A stretch of 64,000 nt of DNA from Centropus unirufus (Eukaryota > Chordata > Aves > Cuculiformes > Centropidae). Below the pieces are notes generated by a model, which did not search any database, had not been told where the DNA came from, and was given only the letters and a program-made list of their open reading frames with translations. The translations under genes and the position numbers were made by a program. Positions within the stretch are counted from its first letter, which is position 1, and each line of letters begins with the position of its first letter. The stretch lies in the NCBI GenBank assembly GCA_013397695.1, contig VYZI01000424.1, positions 34,623-98,622 on the forward strand, read 5' to 3'. Below are positions 14,201-24,358 of the stretch, one piece after another.

Positions 14201-17200
14201 GACCAAATTTGTGCTTTTCAGAAAATTTCACTGCAATTGTTACAAAACCTTCAAATAAAAGGATGAGGGAAGGAAACACAAACTTTAGCTACAGAAAGGG
14301 TTCGTGGTGTCATCGGCACACTAAGCCATGGCCAGTTTTACAGGACAGGCAGCCCCAGCTATGTGCTAACACAGCCCTGAAGGAATGCTGGTGCAGAGCA
14401 GGATCCAGGCTATCAGAGCATCTCTCGGGAGGGAGGCAGCTAAACATGACTTTGTAGTCACCAGTTGCATAATCTCTACCCTCAGCTATCTGATAAAGGG
14501 CAGGGATTAGCCCAGGACAGAGGAGTCCTCTATCTGCAGGGCTTAGCTCAGCTCCAGCTTAACTCCAGGCCCTCCCCCCCTGCTCCCAGCAGCGGGGCCA
14601 TAAATCGCGGGCGCTGGGGGACCCCGGGGTCAGCAGCAACGGGCACGCTGCGCCACAGCCGGGCAAGCTGGGGCAGAATTAGGGAGCCATGGAGCCACCA
14701 GGCGATAGAGCAAAAGGCAAATGAGGGCACCAGGGATTGCTGCAGCATCCCAGCAGGCAGCAGCGGATTCCAGGGCTCCCCGCGCCCTTGCTCACAGGGT
14801 GGAAAGGAGGGCTCAGGGGTTTGGTGTGGGAATAGGACTGGAGCCTGGAGAACATGAGAAGCCTGGGTGGTTAAGGCCAGGAGGGTCAGGATCCTGCGGT
14901 CGCATCCCCGCCAGCAGGGCGGCAGCACGGTGGTGGCAATGGCCCCAGCACCACCAGACCCGCACATCTCCCTGCTGGAACTGGTAACTGGGCGCATTTC
15001 CAGATTAAAACTCATCCCAGCGCCGTGGCACTGACCGTGAACAAAGACCCGGACCTGCAGGGACCAGAGAGGAGGGTGCCTGTGTGCCCCGTGAACTCCT
15101 GCTCACATGAAAGTACTGGGTGAAAAACAACCACCTACAGCCTCTTAGAACTTCAGAGGTTTAAACAAAATCCCGTGGGAGCTGTGCCTGGGCCCGAGCC
15201 ATGGCCCCTGGCCCAGGGGTTTGCCACCTCCTGGCCTCTGCTGGTTCTCACCCTGCTCAATGCAGGCGCCTCGCGTGGCAGGGACAGGCTGGGCTGCAGG
15301 AATGGCAAGGCACGGGCAAATCCAAAGCACTGGGGGTGCGCCGAATTCCCTCCACCTTTTATATTTCACAGGGATATCAAAACACATCATCACGATGATG
15401 GTTTTAACAAGTAAGACCTCCCTCCTCCCTGGCTCTGCTACTACTCATCACCCTGATCCCGCTGGACTCAAAACCCGTACAAGACAGCACAGATCAGGAA
15501 ACAAAGCAATTGGTAAGGTTTTCCAAATACTGTGCACGTGTTTTTTTTCAGAGGGGGCTGAGGAAGCTCCCCCCGCAATTTTCCTGATGGGTCTTACACT
15601 CACAGAGCTCATACATGGGATATTCCGGCTTTGTTCTCCCACCCCATTGTGTCAGGGGCCACTAAATCAAACAGTTGCTGCTACGACAAAAGCACTCACA
15701 AAAATCTCAACCTCATCTTGAACCCTGAAGATTTTTATGGCTACTCCCTCGCTAGCCCCTCCCCAAAGCCACATTAAAGGAGGTATTGTTTGCAAAGGTC
15801 ATGGTAGGTTTCATACCACATTTTAATACAATGCAAATTCTCCGAGAATATTATGATGTCACACAGGAGTCACAGAAGACGCTGTGAGAAAGAGAATGAA
15901 TCTCTGCTTGGCTATGTTTTACAAGCAAATAGTAGAAAACACGTATTTATTTTTTAAGACTCTCTTTTTCCCCTCAGTGAAAAGAGTAGTCTTGGTTATT
16001 TTAAAAAGAAAATTCCTATGAATTCCCAAAAGGAAACACCTCCGAGCCTGCTCAAGCACACGGCAAAGACACGTATAGAGAACACTGCAGTGTAGGCGTG
16101 AGCACATAAAACCCAGCAAATAAATTAACGTAGGGGACACACGCCCAGCCCCCAGCAAGCCTCCACCACTGCTCCCACCTGTGTCCCTTCTGTGGGGGCA
16201 CATCCCGAGCAGGCTGTGCGTGTTCCGAGGGCGCCAGGAGGCACGGTTGCATTCCTGGAGGGGTCCAGATGCTGGCCTCACCTCTGCAGCTCCCCAGGAC
16301 TGCCAGGAGGATCGCAGCCACCCCTGCAGAGGCAGTTTAGACCCACACATCTCCTACAGCTCCCTGCGAGAGATTCCCCTCGCAACCAGGGCCATGTGTC
16401 AGTGCAGCCAGCCCGGGGGGCTTGCGGCATTGGTGCTTTATGATGGAGCTGAAACAAAGACTTTATTTCCCAGAATGAGGCCAAAGTGAAGGCACAAACC
16501 CCCAGAGCAACTGGTGCTGGGATTTGGTCCTGCTGAAAAGTGAGAGGGAGGACCCAGAAAGCTGCAGTTTGCAAACCTCCCCGTTTGAACAGCAGAACGT
16601 GATTTACAGCTAGGAAAACCTTTCACAGCTGAAAGCACATTACAGATGACACTCACCGCTGCAACTCGTTAATATATTTAATGACTTTTCAAACGTGTAT
16701 GGTGTATTTGCTTCGTGATCCACTTGCCCAATCAGCCTTTGGCTGGGTTTAAAGCCCAGGCTGCTTGATACCAGCTGCTCAGGGAGGGGAGATCTCACAC
16801 ATGTGTTACTTAAATCCCCGCTGCCTCTGATGATGCCCCAAACACAAACAAACATCTGGAAGGTTTCTTTCCTCCCTTATCTCTCCCAACGATTTCATAC
16901 TCAATTTTCAGTTACAACCCCCACCCTTGTTAAGTCCAAGACGCAGAACCAGGGCGATTTCCCCCACGCAGCATCCAAACCAGCCCACCCCCAAAACCAG
17001 GCGCACGGGCTTTAGGGGCTTTTCTTTAACTGATAATCGATGAACACAAGGATTAAATTTTCAGCTCGGTGGCCCATGCCTGAGCCAGCAGCGACCTCGG
17101 CAGCCGAGCCCACGGCCAGGAGCACAATGGGCTGGGGCATCCCACACCCCATGGACCCCGCAGATGGGGGTCCCAGCCCCACATTGGAGAAGGGCGAAGG

Positions 17201-19036
17201 CCCCAGCGTCCTGGCAGGGCTCAAAGAGCAGATTGTGCTCCCCGGAGCAGGCCGGCCATGGCCAGAGCCTGAATAGCATTAACCCTCTGTGAACTAAAAC
17301 AAAAACATTTGTGTGCCCAGCTGCGATAAAGGTTAATTTAAATGGACAAGCCTCCTCAAGCCCTTTAAAAAAAAAAAGAGAAGGGGGAAGAAAGAGGCTG
17401 CCTGCAACCTTATTCTCTGTACTGTAGAAATATGTTGTGCTTCTGGAGACGCAGAGAGCACGCTCGTCTTTGAGAAACCACCGAGTGAGCCCTGAAAAGA
17501 GAAGCGCTGGGACAGAGGAGAAGCCAGCACATCACAGCTTCATCCTTCCGCTTCAGCAAGAAATCCCAAACTTGCTCTCCTTCCACACTGATTTTGTTTC
17601 TGCCAAACAAGAGCTCAATGAAAAGAAAACTCTCATTAAACAACAGAAACCACGGGTTGCTCTTTTTCGCGTAGACATAAGCCCCAAGTGTGCAGCTGAT
17701 GAAACCCATCACCCTTCCCTTCCGCCGGCTGGGACCCAGCACCATTTGCATATCAAAAACTCATCTGGAGATGCAACTTCTGCCGGGCAGGCTGGGAGCC
17801 CCTCTCCCACCTCGCCACAGCACCCAGCCTGGTACCCCAGAGCCTCCCATCCCACGGGACCCAGCGCTGGCCCTGCCACGCGAGGGCAGGCGATAGCCAA
17901 AAGGCGAGGGCCACGGCGAGCCCCTCGCTCCATTGTGCGGCACAGAGCGGACGGGCGGCAGGGCTCGATCCTTCGCTTCGGCCAGTGGTCGCACAAAGAG
18001 TTGGGAACAAAAGCCCACAGCACCAAAATGTGTCCCCATCCAGCAGAGCGGCCGCTCGCCGCCACTGGCCCCAGGTCCCACCGCGCTGCCCACACCGACT
18101 CCCAGCAGACGCTCGCTGTCCCAAGGGATCAACTTTCTCTAATCCAATTTAAGGAAAATAAAGCTTTTTGCAGGGTCCCTGCCCTGCTCTGGCACGGCCA
18201 TATGCTCTGAATTAATATTAGGTTTATACGCTGCTCTTTAAAATTGATAAATCAACAAAGCTGCAAGATTATTTGCATGCAAGTGTTTCTCTCGGACGTG
18301 CTGAAGTTGCCTGGATGTGCAATGACTGAGAGGGAGGCGGAATAAGAAAATCTAAGATTAAAACCACAACAATCCAGCAGCCCATTCCTGCGAGGGGGCA
18401 GGGCCTGGGCACAACCGAAAATGATGACTTCTCACAGCGTGTTACCCAAACAATGTGCTTCCCTTAAATATTCCATCCCTGTTCCAAGGAAGATCTTTGC
18501 CGTTGTCTTTGCAGGAAGACAAGAAGCACAGGCAGGAAAGGCTGGAAAATATCCGAGCAGCAGCATCAGTCCCAGGGAACGGGGCTGTGTTATCGAGTGC
18601 CTGCGTGACCCCGATACCATCAATAATTAACGATACTAAAAAAAGCTCTTCCAGATGGTCAGAGGGATTAGGAAGTTTAAAATATCAACAAATTAAGCCA
18701 CAAAACACACTCATACCCGTCCCCGTTCTAAATTGGATGAGCGAGGTGGCAGCTGAAGGCTGGGATGAGGGGCCAGCACCCCGCATCCCGCATCCCACAT
18801 CCCGCACCCACCTGAAAATAAAAAAACGAACGGGAGAAGCCCCCAGGGCTGCTTCACCGCGGCAGCCCCGGCCCCGCTCCCCACACCGGGACGGGGCGGC
18901 CCCGGGCCCCCCCTCCCCCGAGGCTTTGGGATGCGATGGGGGGTCCCAGCCCCGACCTCCCCCCTCTCCTCGGGGATGCGGCGGGGCGGTCCCGGGGCAG
19001 CCCCTCACCTTCCATGCAGGTCGAGTCCCGCTTCAT
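2096..19036 (-). CDS. NR6A1: NR6A1 (germ cell nuclear factor), spliced, 3' end outside window
   Basis: Orphan nuclear receptor that binds DR0-type AGGTCA repeats and silences pluripotency and germ-line genes such as Oct4 (known for the family). Seen: six minus-strand exons that join in phase, 12675-12445, 9541-9486, 8266-8109, 7321-7094, 6449-6195 and 2217-2096, totalling 1050 nt or about 350 codons. The translation follows mammalian NR6A1 closely throughout, with DBD, hinge and most of the ligand-binding domain. All introns are GT-AG. The family protein is about 480 residues; the C-terminal part after the residues NFLNQ lies left of base 1. The N-terminus is less certain: a candidate first coding exon is 19036-19009, and a 60-nt exon at 58063-58004 is an alternative. 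Identity is sure; the first exon is inferred. Confidence 0.95.
2218..6194 (-). other. NR6A1 intron, 4.0 kb
   Basis: Intron between the 6449-6195 and 2217-2096 exons. Single-copy sequence with an (ATT)n tract at 4721-4735. Open frames here have no family similarity and look like chance. Confidence 0.85.
6195..6449 (-). CDS. NR6A1: NR6A1 exon: core of the ligand-binding domain
   Basis: A 255-nt exon with acceptor CCTGCAG (AG at 6451-6450) and donor CACAG then GTGAGA (6194-6193). It reads YKVTQAELFALLCRLADELL, then RQIAWIKKLPFFCELSIKDY, and ends with KYSPSDDELHR. These are the helix 3-5 signature of the nuclear receptor fold (the IAWIKKLPFF region) followed by the Trp-Gln-Glu helix of the core. 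The family LBD has no known natural ligand and a poor AF-2, which makes it a repressor; the AF-2 region itself is off the window. Confidence 0.96.
6450..7093 (-). other. NR6A1 intron, 0.64 kb
   Basis: Short intron between the two LBD exons. CA- and GC-rich at 6.85-7.08 kb; nothing else recognised. Confidence 0.85.
7094..7321 (-). CDS. NR6A1: NR6A1 exon: hinge to start of ligand-binding domain
   Basis: A 228-nt exon with acceptor CTTTCCAG (AG at 7323-7322) and donor GACGG then GTGAGT (7093-7092). It reads SRSVELNGFAALRDQYIG, then HYQYLPHLFSYS, SLDPQSHSLINQLVSAEDLE and PLGTPMLIEDG. This matches the start of the NR6A1 ligand-binding domain, with conservative changes from mammals. The last two bases (GG) are completed by the next exon to a Gly codon. 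Confidence 0.95.
7322..8108 (-). other. NR6A1 intron, 0.79 kb
   Basis: Between the hinge exon and the first LBD exon. No recognisable element. Confidence 0.85.
8109..8266 (-). CDS. NR6A1: NR6A1 exon: hinge region
   Basis: A 158-nt exon with acceptor TCTGGCAG (AG at 8268-8267) and donor TCAAG then GTGGGG (8108-8107). It starts in phase 0 with ISEEEIERIMSGQEFEGEAN and continues into a Ser/Asn/Pro-rich stretch containing SDHSSPGNG and SESNQPSP. It ends two bases into a codon that the next exon completes as Ser. This is the flexible hinge. It is the least conserved part of the readable protein, with substitutions and about one extra residue (NMSWSN) relative to the mammalian sequence as I recall it. 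Confidence 0.94.
8267..9485 (-). other. NR6A1 intron, 1.2 kb
   Basis: Between the DBD-extension exon and the hinge exon. No recognisable element. Confidence 0.85.
9486..9541 (-). CDS. NR6A1: NR6A1 exon: C-terminal extension of the DBD
   Basis: A 56-nt exon that reads AIREDGMPGGRNKSIGPVQ once joined to the single G left by the DBD exon. This is the T/A-box type extension after the zinc fingers that helps receptors of this type contact bases 5' of the AGGTCA half-site. The acceptor is CTTTCAG (AG at 9543-9542); the donor is CCAG then GTGAGC (9485-9484). It ends in phase 0. The peptide appears identical to the mammalian one as I recall it. Confidence 0.95.
10787..11290 (-). mobile_element. CR1 LINE fragment, 3' region
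   Basis: Plus-strand reading is the reverse complement of a CR1 3' end: CCATGGGCAGGGACACCTCC, then CCCCATCCAACCTGGC, CTCTGGGCAACCTGGGCC, TTTCTTCCTAAGATC and CTTCTCCAGGCTGAACAGCC. About 0.5 kb, 5'-truncated as usual for CR1. It sits in an NR6A1 intron in the same orientation as the gene. Confidence 0.9.
11618..11710 (+). mobile_element. CR1 LINE fragment, sense tail
   Basis: CR1 3' tail reading forward: GGAGGCTTGGAGCCCCCTGATCC, here cited only as position plus the following CCCATGGCAGGGGG. It abuts an oppositely oriented CR1 piece at 11711. Confidence 0.75.
11711..11800 (-). mobile_element. CR1 LINE fragment, inverted
   Basis: Reverse-complement CR1 (CCTCACTGCAAAAAATTTC, then ACTCCTTGTCCTGTCACAAC) joined head to head with the forward piece just before it. 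This suggests nested insertion or inversion. Confidence 0.7.
12445..12675 (-). CDS. NR6A1: NR6A1 exon: complete DNA-binding domain
   Basis: The acceptor is TTCTCCAG (AG at 12677-12676) and the donor is AAAG followed by GTAA (12444-12443). The exon starts with two bases completing a split codon, then reads ERVDQRTCLICGDRATG, and it ends one base into a codon. Both C4 zinc fingers lie in this one exon. Counting from the candidate start at 19036, finger 1 uses Cys 18, 21, 35 and 38, and finger 2 uses Cys 54, 60, 70 and 73. The P-box is CEGCKG and the segment after finger 2 reads RLLKCLQMGMNRK. These are diagnostic for NR6A1, not for NR5A1, its usual genomic neighbour, which has a different P-box (CESCKG). 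Reading past the donor gives a short intron-retained tail with no family similarity. Confidence 0.97.
12676..19008 (-). other. Predicted NR6A1 first intron, 6.3 kb
   Basis: Lies between the candidate CpG-island exon and the DBD exon. It contains a CR1 tail at 13.46 kb and two octamer motifs ATTTGCAT at 17744-17751 and 18271-18278. GC content rises toward the island from about 17.7 kb. A 257-codon plus-strand frame at 17437-18210 shows no domain and is judged spurious. Confidence 0.6.
13460..13538 (+). mobile_element. CR1 LINE 3' tail
   Basis: CCCCTGCCCATGGCAGGGGG followed by GATCTTTAAGGTCTC and AACCCAAACCATTCTGTGAT, the terminal segment of CR1 in forward orientation. Only the tail is kept. 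Confidence 0.85.
19009..19036 (-). CDS. NR6A1: Candidate first coding exon of NR6A1 in a CpG island
   Basis: On the minus strand an ATG at 19036 opens the peptide MKRDSTCME and runs to a donor GGAAG then GTGAGG (GT at 19008-19007). The exon leaves one base (G), which joins the two bases opening the DBD exon to give Asp. The product would start MKRDSTCMEDERVDQRTC, without a stop at the join. Mammalian NR6A1 also starts Met-x-Arg-Asp, but the rest of that N-terminus is longer and different. The setting is very CpG-rich, and the upstream leader runs into the gap at 19104. This exon is inferred from signals and phase only. Confidence 0.6.
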
Positions 19037-19049
19037 CCCCGCGGCGCGG

Positions 19050-19064
19050 CTACCGCGGCCTCAT
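19050..19064 (-). other. Short upstream ORF before the candidate NR6A1 start
   Basis: An ATG in the context GCCGCCATGA opens a four-codon frame (Met-Arg-Pro-Arg) closed by TAG at 19052-19050. The stop lies 13 nt before the candidate NR6A1 ATG at 19036. The GCCGCC context is close to the vertebrate optimum except for A at +4. If the leader is transcribed this far, the frame could dampen translation and depend on re-initiation. Confidence 0.4.
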
Positions 19065-19103
19065 GGCGGCGGGCGGCCCGGGCCGGCCATGGCGCGGCGC
19101 CCT

Positions 19104-19251
19104 NNNNNNNNNNNNNNNNNNNNNNNNNNNNNNNNNNNNNNNNNNNNNNNNNNNNNNNNNNNNNNNNNNNNNNNNNNNNNNNNNNNNNNNNNNNNNNNNN
19201 NNNNNNNNNNNNNNNNNNNNNNNNNNNNNNNNNNNNNNNNNNNNNNNNNNN
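19104..19251. other. Assembly gap (N), 148 bases
   Basis: Run of N directly upstream of the candidate NR6A1 first exon and next to a C-rich minisatellite. It probably hides the GC-rich promoter core. Confidence 1.
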
Positions 19252-19760
19252 CCGGCCCTGCCCGGCCCTGCCCACCGTCAGCTCCTTCCCTGCCCTCAGC
19301 CAGCTCCTTCCCTGCCCATTCCTGCCCATCCCTGCCCACAACCAGCTTCTTCCCTGCCCATCCCTGCCCTCAGCCCTGCGCATCCCTGCCCGCCCCTGCC
19401 CCCAGCCCTGCCCATTCCTGTTCACAACCTGCTCCATCCTTGCCCATCCCTGCCCACAGTCAGCTCCTTCCCTGCCCACTCCTGTCCACCCCTACCCTTC
19501 CCTGCCCACAGCCCGCTCCACCCCTGCTCATAGCCAGCTCCTTCCCTGCCCACAGTCAGCTCCTTCCCTGCCCATAGCCAGCTTCTTCCCTGCCCACAGT
19601 CAGCTCCACCCCTGCCCATAGCCAGCTCCTTCCCTGCCCACAGTCAGCTTCTTCCCTGCCCACAGTCAGCTCCACCCCTGCCCATAGCCAGCTCCTTCCC
19701 TGCCCACCCATGCCCACAGCCCGCTCCATCCCCGCCAATCTCAGCCCTGTCCCTGCCCAT
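19252..19760. repeat. C-rich minisatellite, about 22-bp unit
   Basis: Tandem units of the form CCCTGCCCACAGTCAGCTCC plus TT. They alternate with CATAGCCAGC and TTCTT variants in a three-unit higher-order pattern, best kept at 19.54-19.71 kb, and degenerate toward the gap into shorter CCCTGCCCATC units. The minus strand is rich in GGG runs. Long open frames across it come from the repeat and are not genes. Confidence 0.9.
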
Positions 19761-22700
19761 CCCATGGCCTTGCCCAGGTCCGTCCCTGCCCACACGTGGC
19801 AGGCAACTCCCACAGCCCAGCCAGCAGCCGCTGCCTGCCCTGCACACAGCCTGTGGCTCCCAGTTCCGCGGGGCTGGGAGCTGGCACTGCCACGGCAGTG
19901 GTCGCTGTGGGGCAGGGGACCAGAGCCCTCCTCGGAAGGGGTTTCCATGAACTGGCCTACAGGGATGGGACAGGACGCTGGTGGCTGGATGCTTGCTTCA
20001 ACCTCCTCAGTACATGAACATTGTGCTTTGTCTCTGGTAACACAGATTTCCAAAGGGTGAACATGAGCGCACACTATTTCAGTCTTCACTCACAGAATTT
20101 ACAGAGTTCATTTACAGCAGCTGCCAAACAAGCAGAAGTGTAACCCACTCCAGAATCCCCCTTGGCCATGCCCAGCACCAGCACTCAGGAGGAAAGCTGA
20201 AGAAACTGCTCCCTTTCCCAGCCTCTGAGGCTGCTTAGCACAGGCTTGGCTTAGGAAAATGATTCCAGCATCGGTTTCTGGTTTTGCCATCAGCCTCACA
20301 AAAGCTGACTTGATGATCAGTACAGAGTGACATGGAAAACAAACCAAGCTCCAAAGAACACACACCTGCCGAGCCGTGCCCAGAAATCAGGGTTCCTGCC
20401 TCCTGCACTCCATCCCATTCTAAAGTTGGGACGGAGTGGGGAAAAACTAAACCACTGCATGAAATACTGCAACCAATCAGGAAACAAAAGCAGGGCCCGA
20501 GGGCTCTGCGTGTCCTGTGAGAATACATCTGGAGGAGTGGGACAGCCAGTGTGGACAAGGGAGCAATGCAGCCCAGTCCTGCTCCCTCGACCCAGGCGGT
20601 GGGGCCGAGGGCAGAGGTGTGTGCCGAGGGGCAGCCAGGGGGGCAGGACTGGCTCATGGGCGGCTGGTGATGGACGAGAGCAAAGGTCAGTCAAATGGTC
20701 AGACCTTAACAGGATGATCTACAGCGCCGTGTCAGTGAGCTGGCCTTCACTTTCCTCACAGGAACAGTCCCGGCAGCGCTACTGCTGGAACAGAGTTAAA
20801 ATCACACCGGCCACAGCACCTGAAAGAAAACTGGCACCGTAAAGAAAACACCGCGTGAGATTCTGGGTGTTTTGTCCTTTCACAATTTTTCTGTCACTTA
20901 GGAAAACAATCGGTGGATCACCTCTGCCTTTAAAGTTAGAGGCAGTGCACACTTTCACAACAATAAATCCGTGGCTGGTTCAGCTGCCCACCTCAAACCA
21001 GGCACCGCTGGGGCAGCCCCGGCAATGGTGAGCTCTGACAGACACAGTCACGGGTTCCCCTGCAGCAGCCAGTGTTTCCAGAAAGATCCTCTGCTCCTTC
21101 ATCCTCCTGAGATGAGCTCAGGCTTGGATATTATGCATTCAAGCGTCCCTGGTGCTGCAAACACGGGATGCCCCATAACGAGTCCCAGTTTTCCATGGGG
21201 TTTGGCCCAGCCCAAACCAATGCTCACCATACCAAGACATTAAAGGGAACGGCCAGAAATGCTTTTGCCAATGCTCACTTCAACCTGTCCTCCAGATGTC
21301 TATGCTGAATGCGTTCAAAAGCCATCATCTGCCTCTGCTCCTCATCCTCAGGACCACAGGGCTCAACCACGCTCTGAGAAATGGCTAACAAAATAAACAA
21401 GGCCCGGAGGCAACAAAAGAGGTCATATTTCATTCGATCCCATGCCTGAAATTTTATTGCTTTCTGGTGACACCCAGCAATGCAAATAACTCCATGTGTG
21501 CACAAAGGCAGAGCACAGCAGTGTCCTCCCAGCAGCATGGGTACCCCGCTACTGCACATCCCGCCTGAGCAGGGTTCAACAAGACATTCTGATAGCTCCC
21601 TTCTAGCCCTGGTCCCTCTGCGGCTCTGCCTATCCCCAATCCCATTTTTAGCCCAGCATTTCTGCTGGAGCAGGTGCACAATGCAGGAGCGAGCTGTCAC
21701 AAACCAGGCCTGCACCAGGCCAGGTCTCTGGTTTGCTTATGCTGTAAATCTGTGAGGTTGCTGTGCTGGTCCTTGATGTGCTCTTCCGATTGACCTCTCT
21801 TTCTTCGCTTTGGAGGTTACCAAAGCAGGGCTGCGAGAGGAGCTCTTCCCTGCCCTCGCCGTGCATGGCCAAGGTAAGGCATCCCCGGCCACGCTGTTTG
21901 CACAGCTGTTCACAATTGTGCCTGCTCCCAAAGCTCTGCATTCCTCATCCCATGCGAGCACTCCACTCGCTCCCGGCACCCCTGGGAGAAGTGTGACCAG
22001 AATGCAGAGTGCTTATTTTGTAACACCACAGTGCAATGTGGACACAGCGATCTGGAATAAAGCCACTTAATCTTGGGATAACAGGCCGACACGAAGCTGC
22101 TCATACAACTGCTGTTGGGGCTTAAAACAGAGAAACTCAACAAAACCCCTGCTGATTCAGAAACAACTGCAACTACAGACAAAACCTGGCTCAGAAAAAG
22201 GATAATTGGCCAAACGACCCAAATCTTCCCAATTCGTCAAAACTCACATTAAATGCACACATCACAGTTTGTCCATAATAAATCTGTAAGGGCAGAAAAT
22301 AATTGCAGAGACCTGGAACTGTTCTGCGAAGTGAGAAGCCAAACCAGGAATGGGCAGAGGGGGGGCAGAGAGACAAGAAAGTTTAATTTCATTCTCTGAA
22401 CCAAACAGCCTTAAAGCCAGCCCGGTAAAGGGAAAAATAAAGTGGCAGGTTCTTCCTTTAGCTGAAGGCAACTAAACCAGGAGCTGCCTGTGCATGGCGC
22501 GCTTGCCACGGGCTGAAGGAGAATACTGCAGTGGGCTTGAGTTCAAGCAACAAATAGTGCATAAGGAAATACCCACAATGATGCCACTGGCAGCATCTCT
22601 GTTCTGCAGAGCTGATGTTCCCAAGCCTGCAGGGTTCATCAGCATCTCCGTTCTGCAGCGCGGACGAGCCCATGGGGTTCAGCAGGCACAGAAACAGCCC

Positions 22701-23781
22701 CACAGGCAGGAGGCTCTGTCCGGGATTGATGCTCAGCCCCCGTGCACCCAAACCAAGCTGGTTAGCAAATGTAGCTGAATAAATATTATAAACTAGGATT
22801 AACACATCTCCCCAGCCTCAGGACTGCAGATGTTACCACTTACAGCCCCTGCAGTGAGAGAATCAGCTCCAGGTAAACACAGCACGTACCTTCCCCCGAA
22901 ACTCCATTCCCCTCACTCTGTGTGCACAGCCATTTCAGAGAAAATATAGATTAAAATAACACTGTTTACAGAAGCCATGGGGGGAACCGCACAAAATAAG
23001 AATCCACACCTGCCTGACTCCCAAGAAGTGTTGATAGTGGTTTGATTACAGGTGGGATGACTCCTCTGCTCCCTGGCATTAAATGCACCGGGAGCACAGC
23101 ACTCATAATTCTAGTGAAGGCACAACACAAAGTTAAGCCTTTTCCTCCTTCTCGCTGGTTCAATAGGTTGTTGTGCAAAATGAATCCTTCTACCAATTTT
23201 CAGGTTTATTTGTGTAGTTGTAATTTTATTTCTGGGACATAGAATTTGCCATCCCATCCTATGGCATGGCTTGGGAGAAGCATTCCATTGCACTCCCCTT
23301 GCAGGGAGACAAACAGCGGAGGCAGCTCTGCAGAACAGAGGGAAGTGGGGGGAGGTTAGGAGCTCCTCAGAGAGGTCGCCTTCAGAGGGAGAAAGGAAAA
23401 CAAATGGGATTGCAGGAATGAGGAGTATATGGTTTTACTGCCCTAGTGGGCAAGTACAAGAAAGGGGAATTGCAAAGGCAAAGCTTTACATTTCTATGAG
23501 CAGGCAATCGAGCTCCTTTCTAAACACTCCTCAGAGAGCACAGAGCACTTCCCTTCCTGCTGGATGACTCCATTCCATTCTGGGAACACAACTCCTGTAA
23601 CTCCTGATAATCCAAATCAGTCACACAGCATCAGATCATTCCGGAAATCACAGGGAAGTCCTTGTGCTGGGTCGCTGTTAGCAGTGCTAGCCCTGCAGTG
23701 CCTGGAGCACCCGCTGCTCACCCCAGTGCCTGTGCGGCCAGGGCGACAGCCCCGAATCCCACCCTCGCACCTCTTCCTCGT
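19761..23781. other. Intergenic or intronic, no gene recognised
   Basis: Single-copy sequence of average composition. No exon with coherent splice sites and family similarity was seen. It would be NR6A1 intron if the 58-kb exon is used. Confidence 0.6.
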
Positions 23782-24108
23782 GTCATAGGATCAGGGAATG
23801 GTTTGGGTCAGAAGGCACCTCAAAGCTCATCCCGTTTCAAGCCCCTGCCATGGGCAGGGACACCTCTCCCTGCACCAGGCTGCTCAAAGCCCCATCCACC
23901 CTAGACTTGAACACCTCCAGGGATGGGGCAGTCACCACTTCTCTGGGTAACCTGGGCCAGGGCCTCCCCAGCCTCGTAGTAAAAAAATTTCTTCCTTTTA
24001 TCCAGTCTACATGTCCCCTCCCTGAGTTTGAAACCATTACTCCTTGTCACAACAAGGAGTGCCTTGCTAAAAAGTCTGTCCTCAGCTCTCCTATAATCCT
24101 CCTCTAAA
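23782..24108 (-). mobile_element. CR1 LINE fragment
   Basis: Starts with TCATAGGATCAGGGAATGGT, then CCATGGGCAGGGACACCTCT, TCTCTGGGTAACCTGGGCC, AAAAAAATTTCTTCC and CTCCTTGTCACAACAAGG. It is the reverse complement of a CR1 3' end including the terminal tail, about 0.33 kb. Confidence 0.92.
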
Positions 24109-24328
24109 CAGGTGGGAAGGCAGGGAGCATCTTCCAGATTAGAGCAGGCAGGAAAAGTTTTGTGCATTTTGCTGGTAAACTGAAAAGGCAAAAGGCTGTT
24201 TTAGGCTTGATTCACACAAATCACAACTCTACAGCTACAGTGCTCTGCTGCAGCTCCTGGTGGCTTGAGTAACAACAGCAGAGCAGCAGTTTGTTAATAT
24301 TATAATCGTAGCAGTAATGACTGTTGTT

Positions 24329-24358
24329 ATCATCATCATCACCATCATCATCATCACC
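24329..24358. repeat. (ATC)n microsatellite
   Basis: About ten ATC-type trinucleotides with one interruption (ACC). Confidence 0.9.

Larger units (their letters stand above)
18750..19103 (-). promoter_or_regulatory. CpG-island promoter candidate for NR6A1
   Basis: Base composition changes sharply here to GC- and CpG-rich sequence, up to the assembly gap at 19104. It contains the candidate NR6A1 first exon and its GTGAGG donor. The transcription start is expected inside or beside the gap. No TATA box is visible. CpG-island promoters of this type are usual for widely or developmentally used genes. The direction is inferred from the donor on the minus strand. Confidence 0.5.

Noticed and set aside
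16640..16855. Possible extra NR6A1 exon ending at the donor GCAGCG then GTGAGTG near 16667
   Set aside because: The donor is good and the phase would fit, but there is no plausible acceptor or polypyrimidine tract upstream and the peptide is not NR6A1-like.
17437..18210. 257-codon plus-strand open frame
   Set aside because: No domain, low-complexity Pro/Arg/His composition and rising GC content explain the lack of stops; it overlaps several antisense frames of similar length.
18455..19621. 388-codon frame across the first gap
   Set aside because: Joins CpG-island DNA, N and minisatellite; an artefact of gap and repeat.
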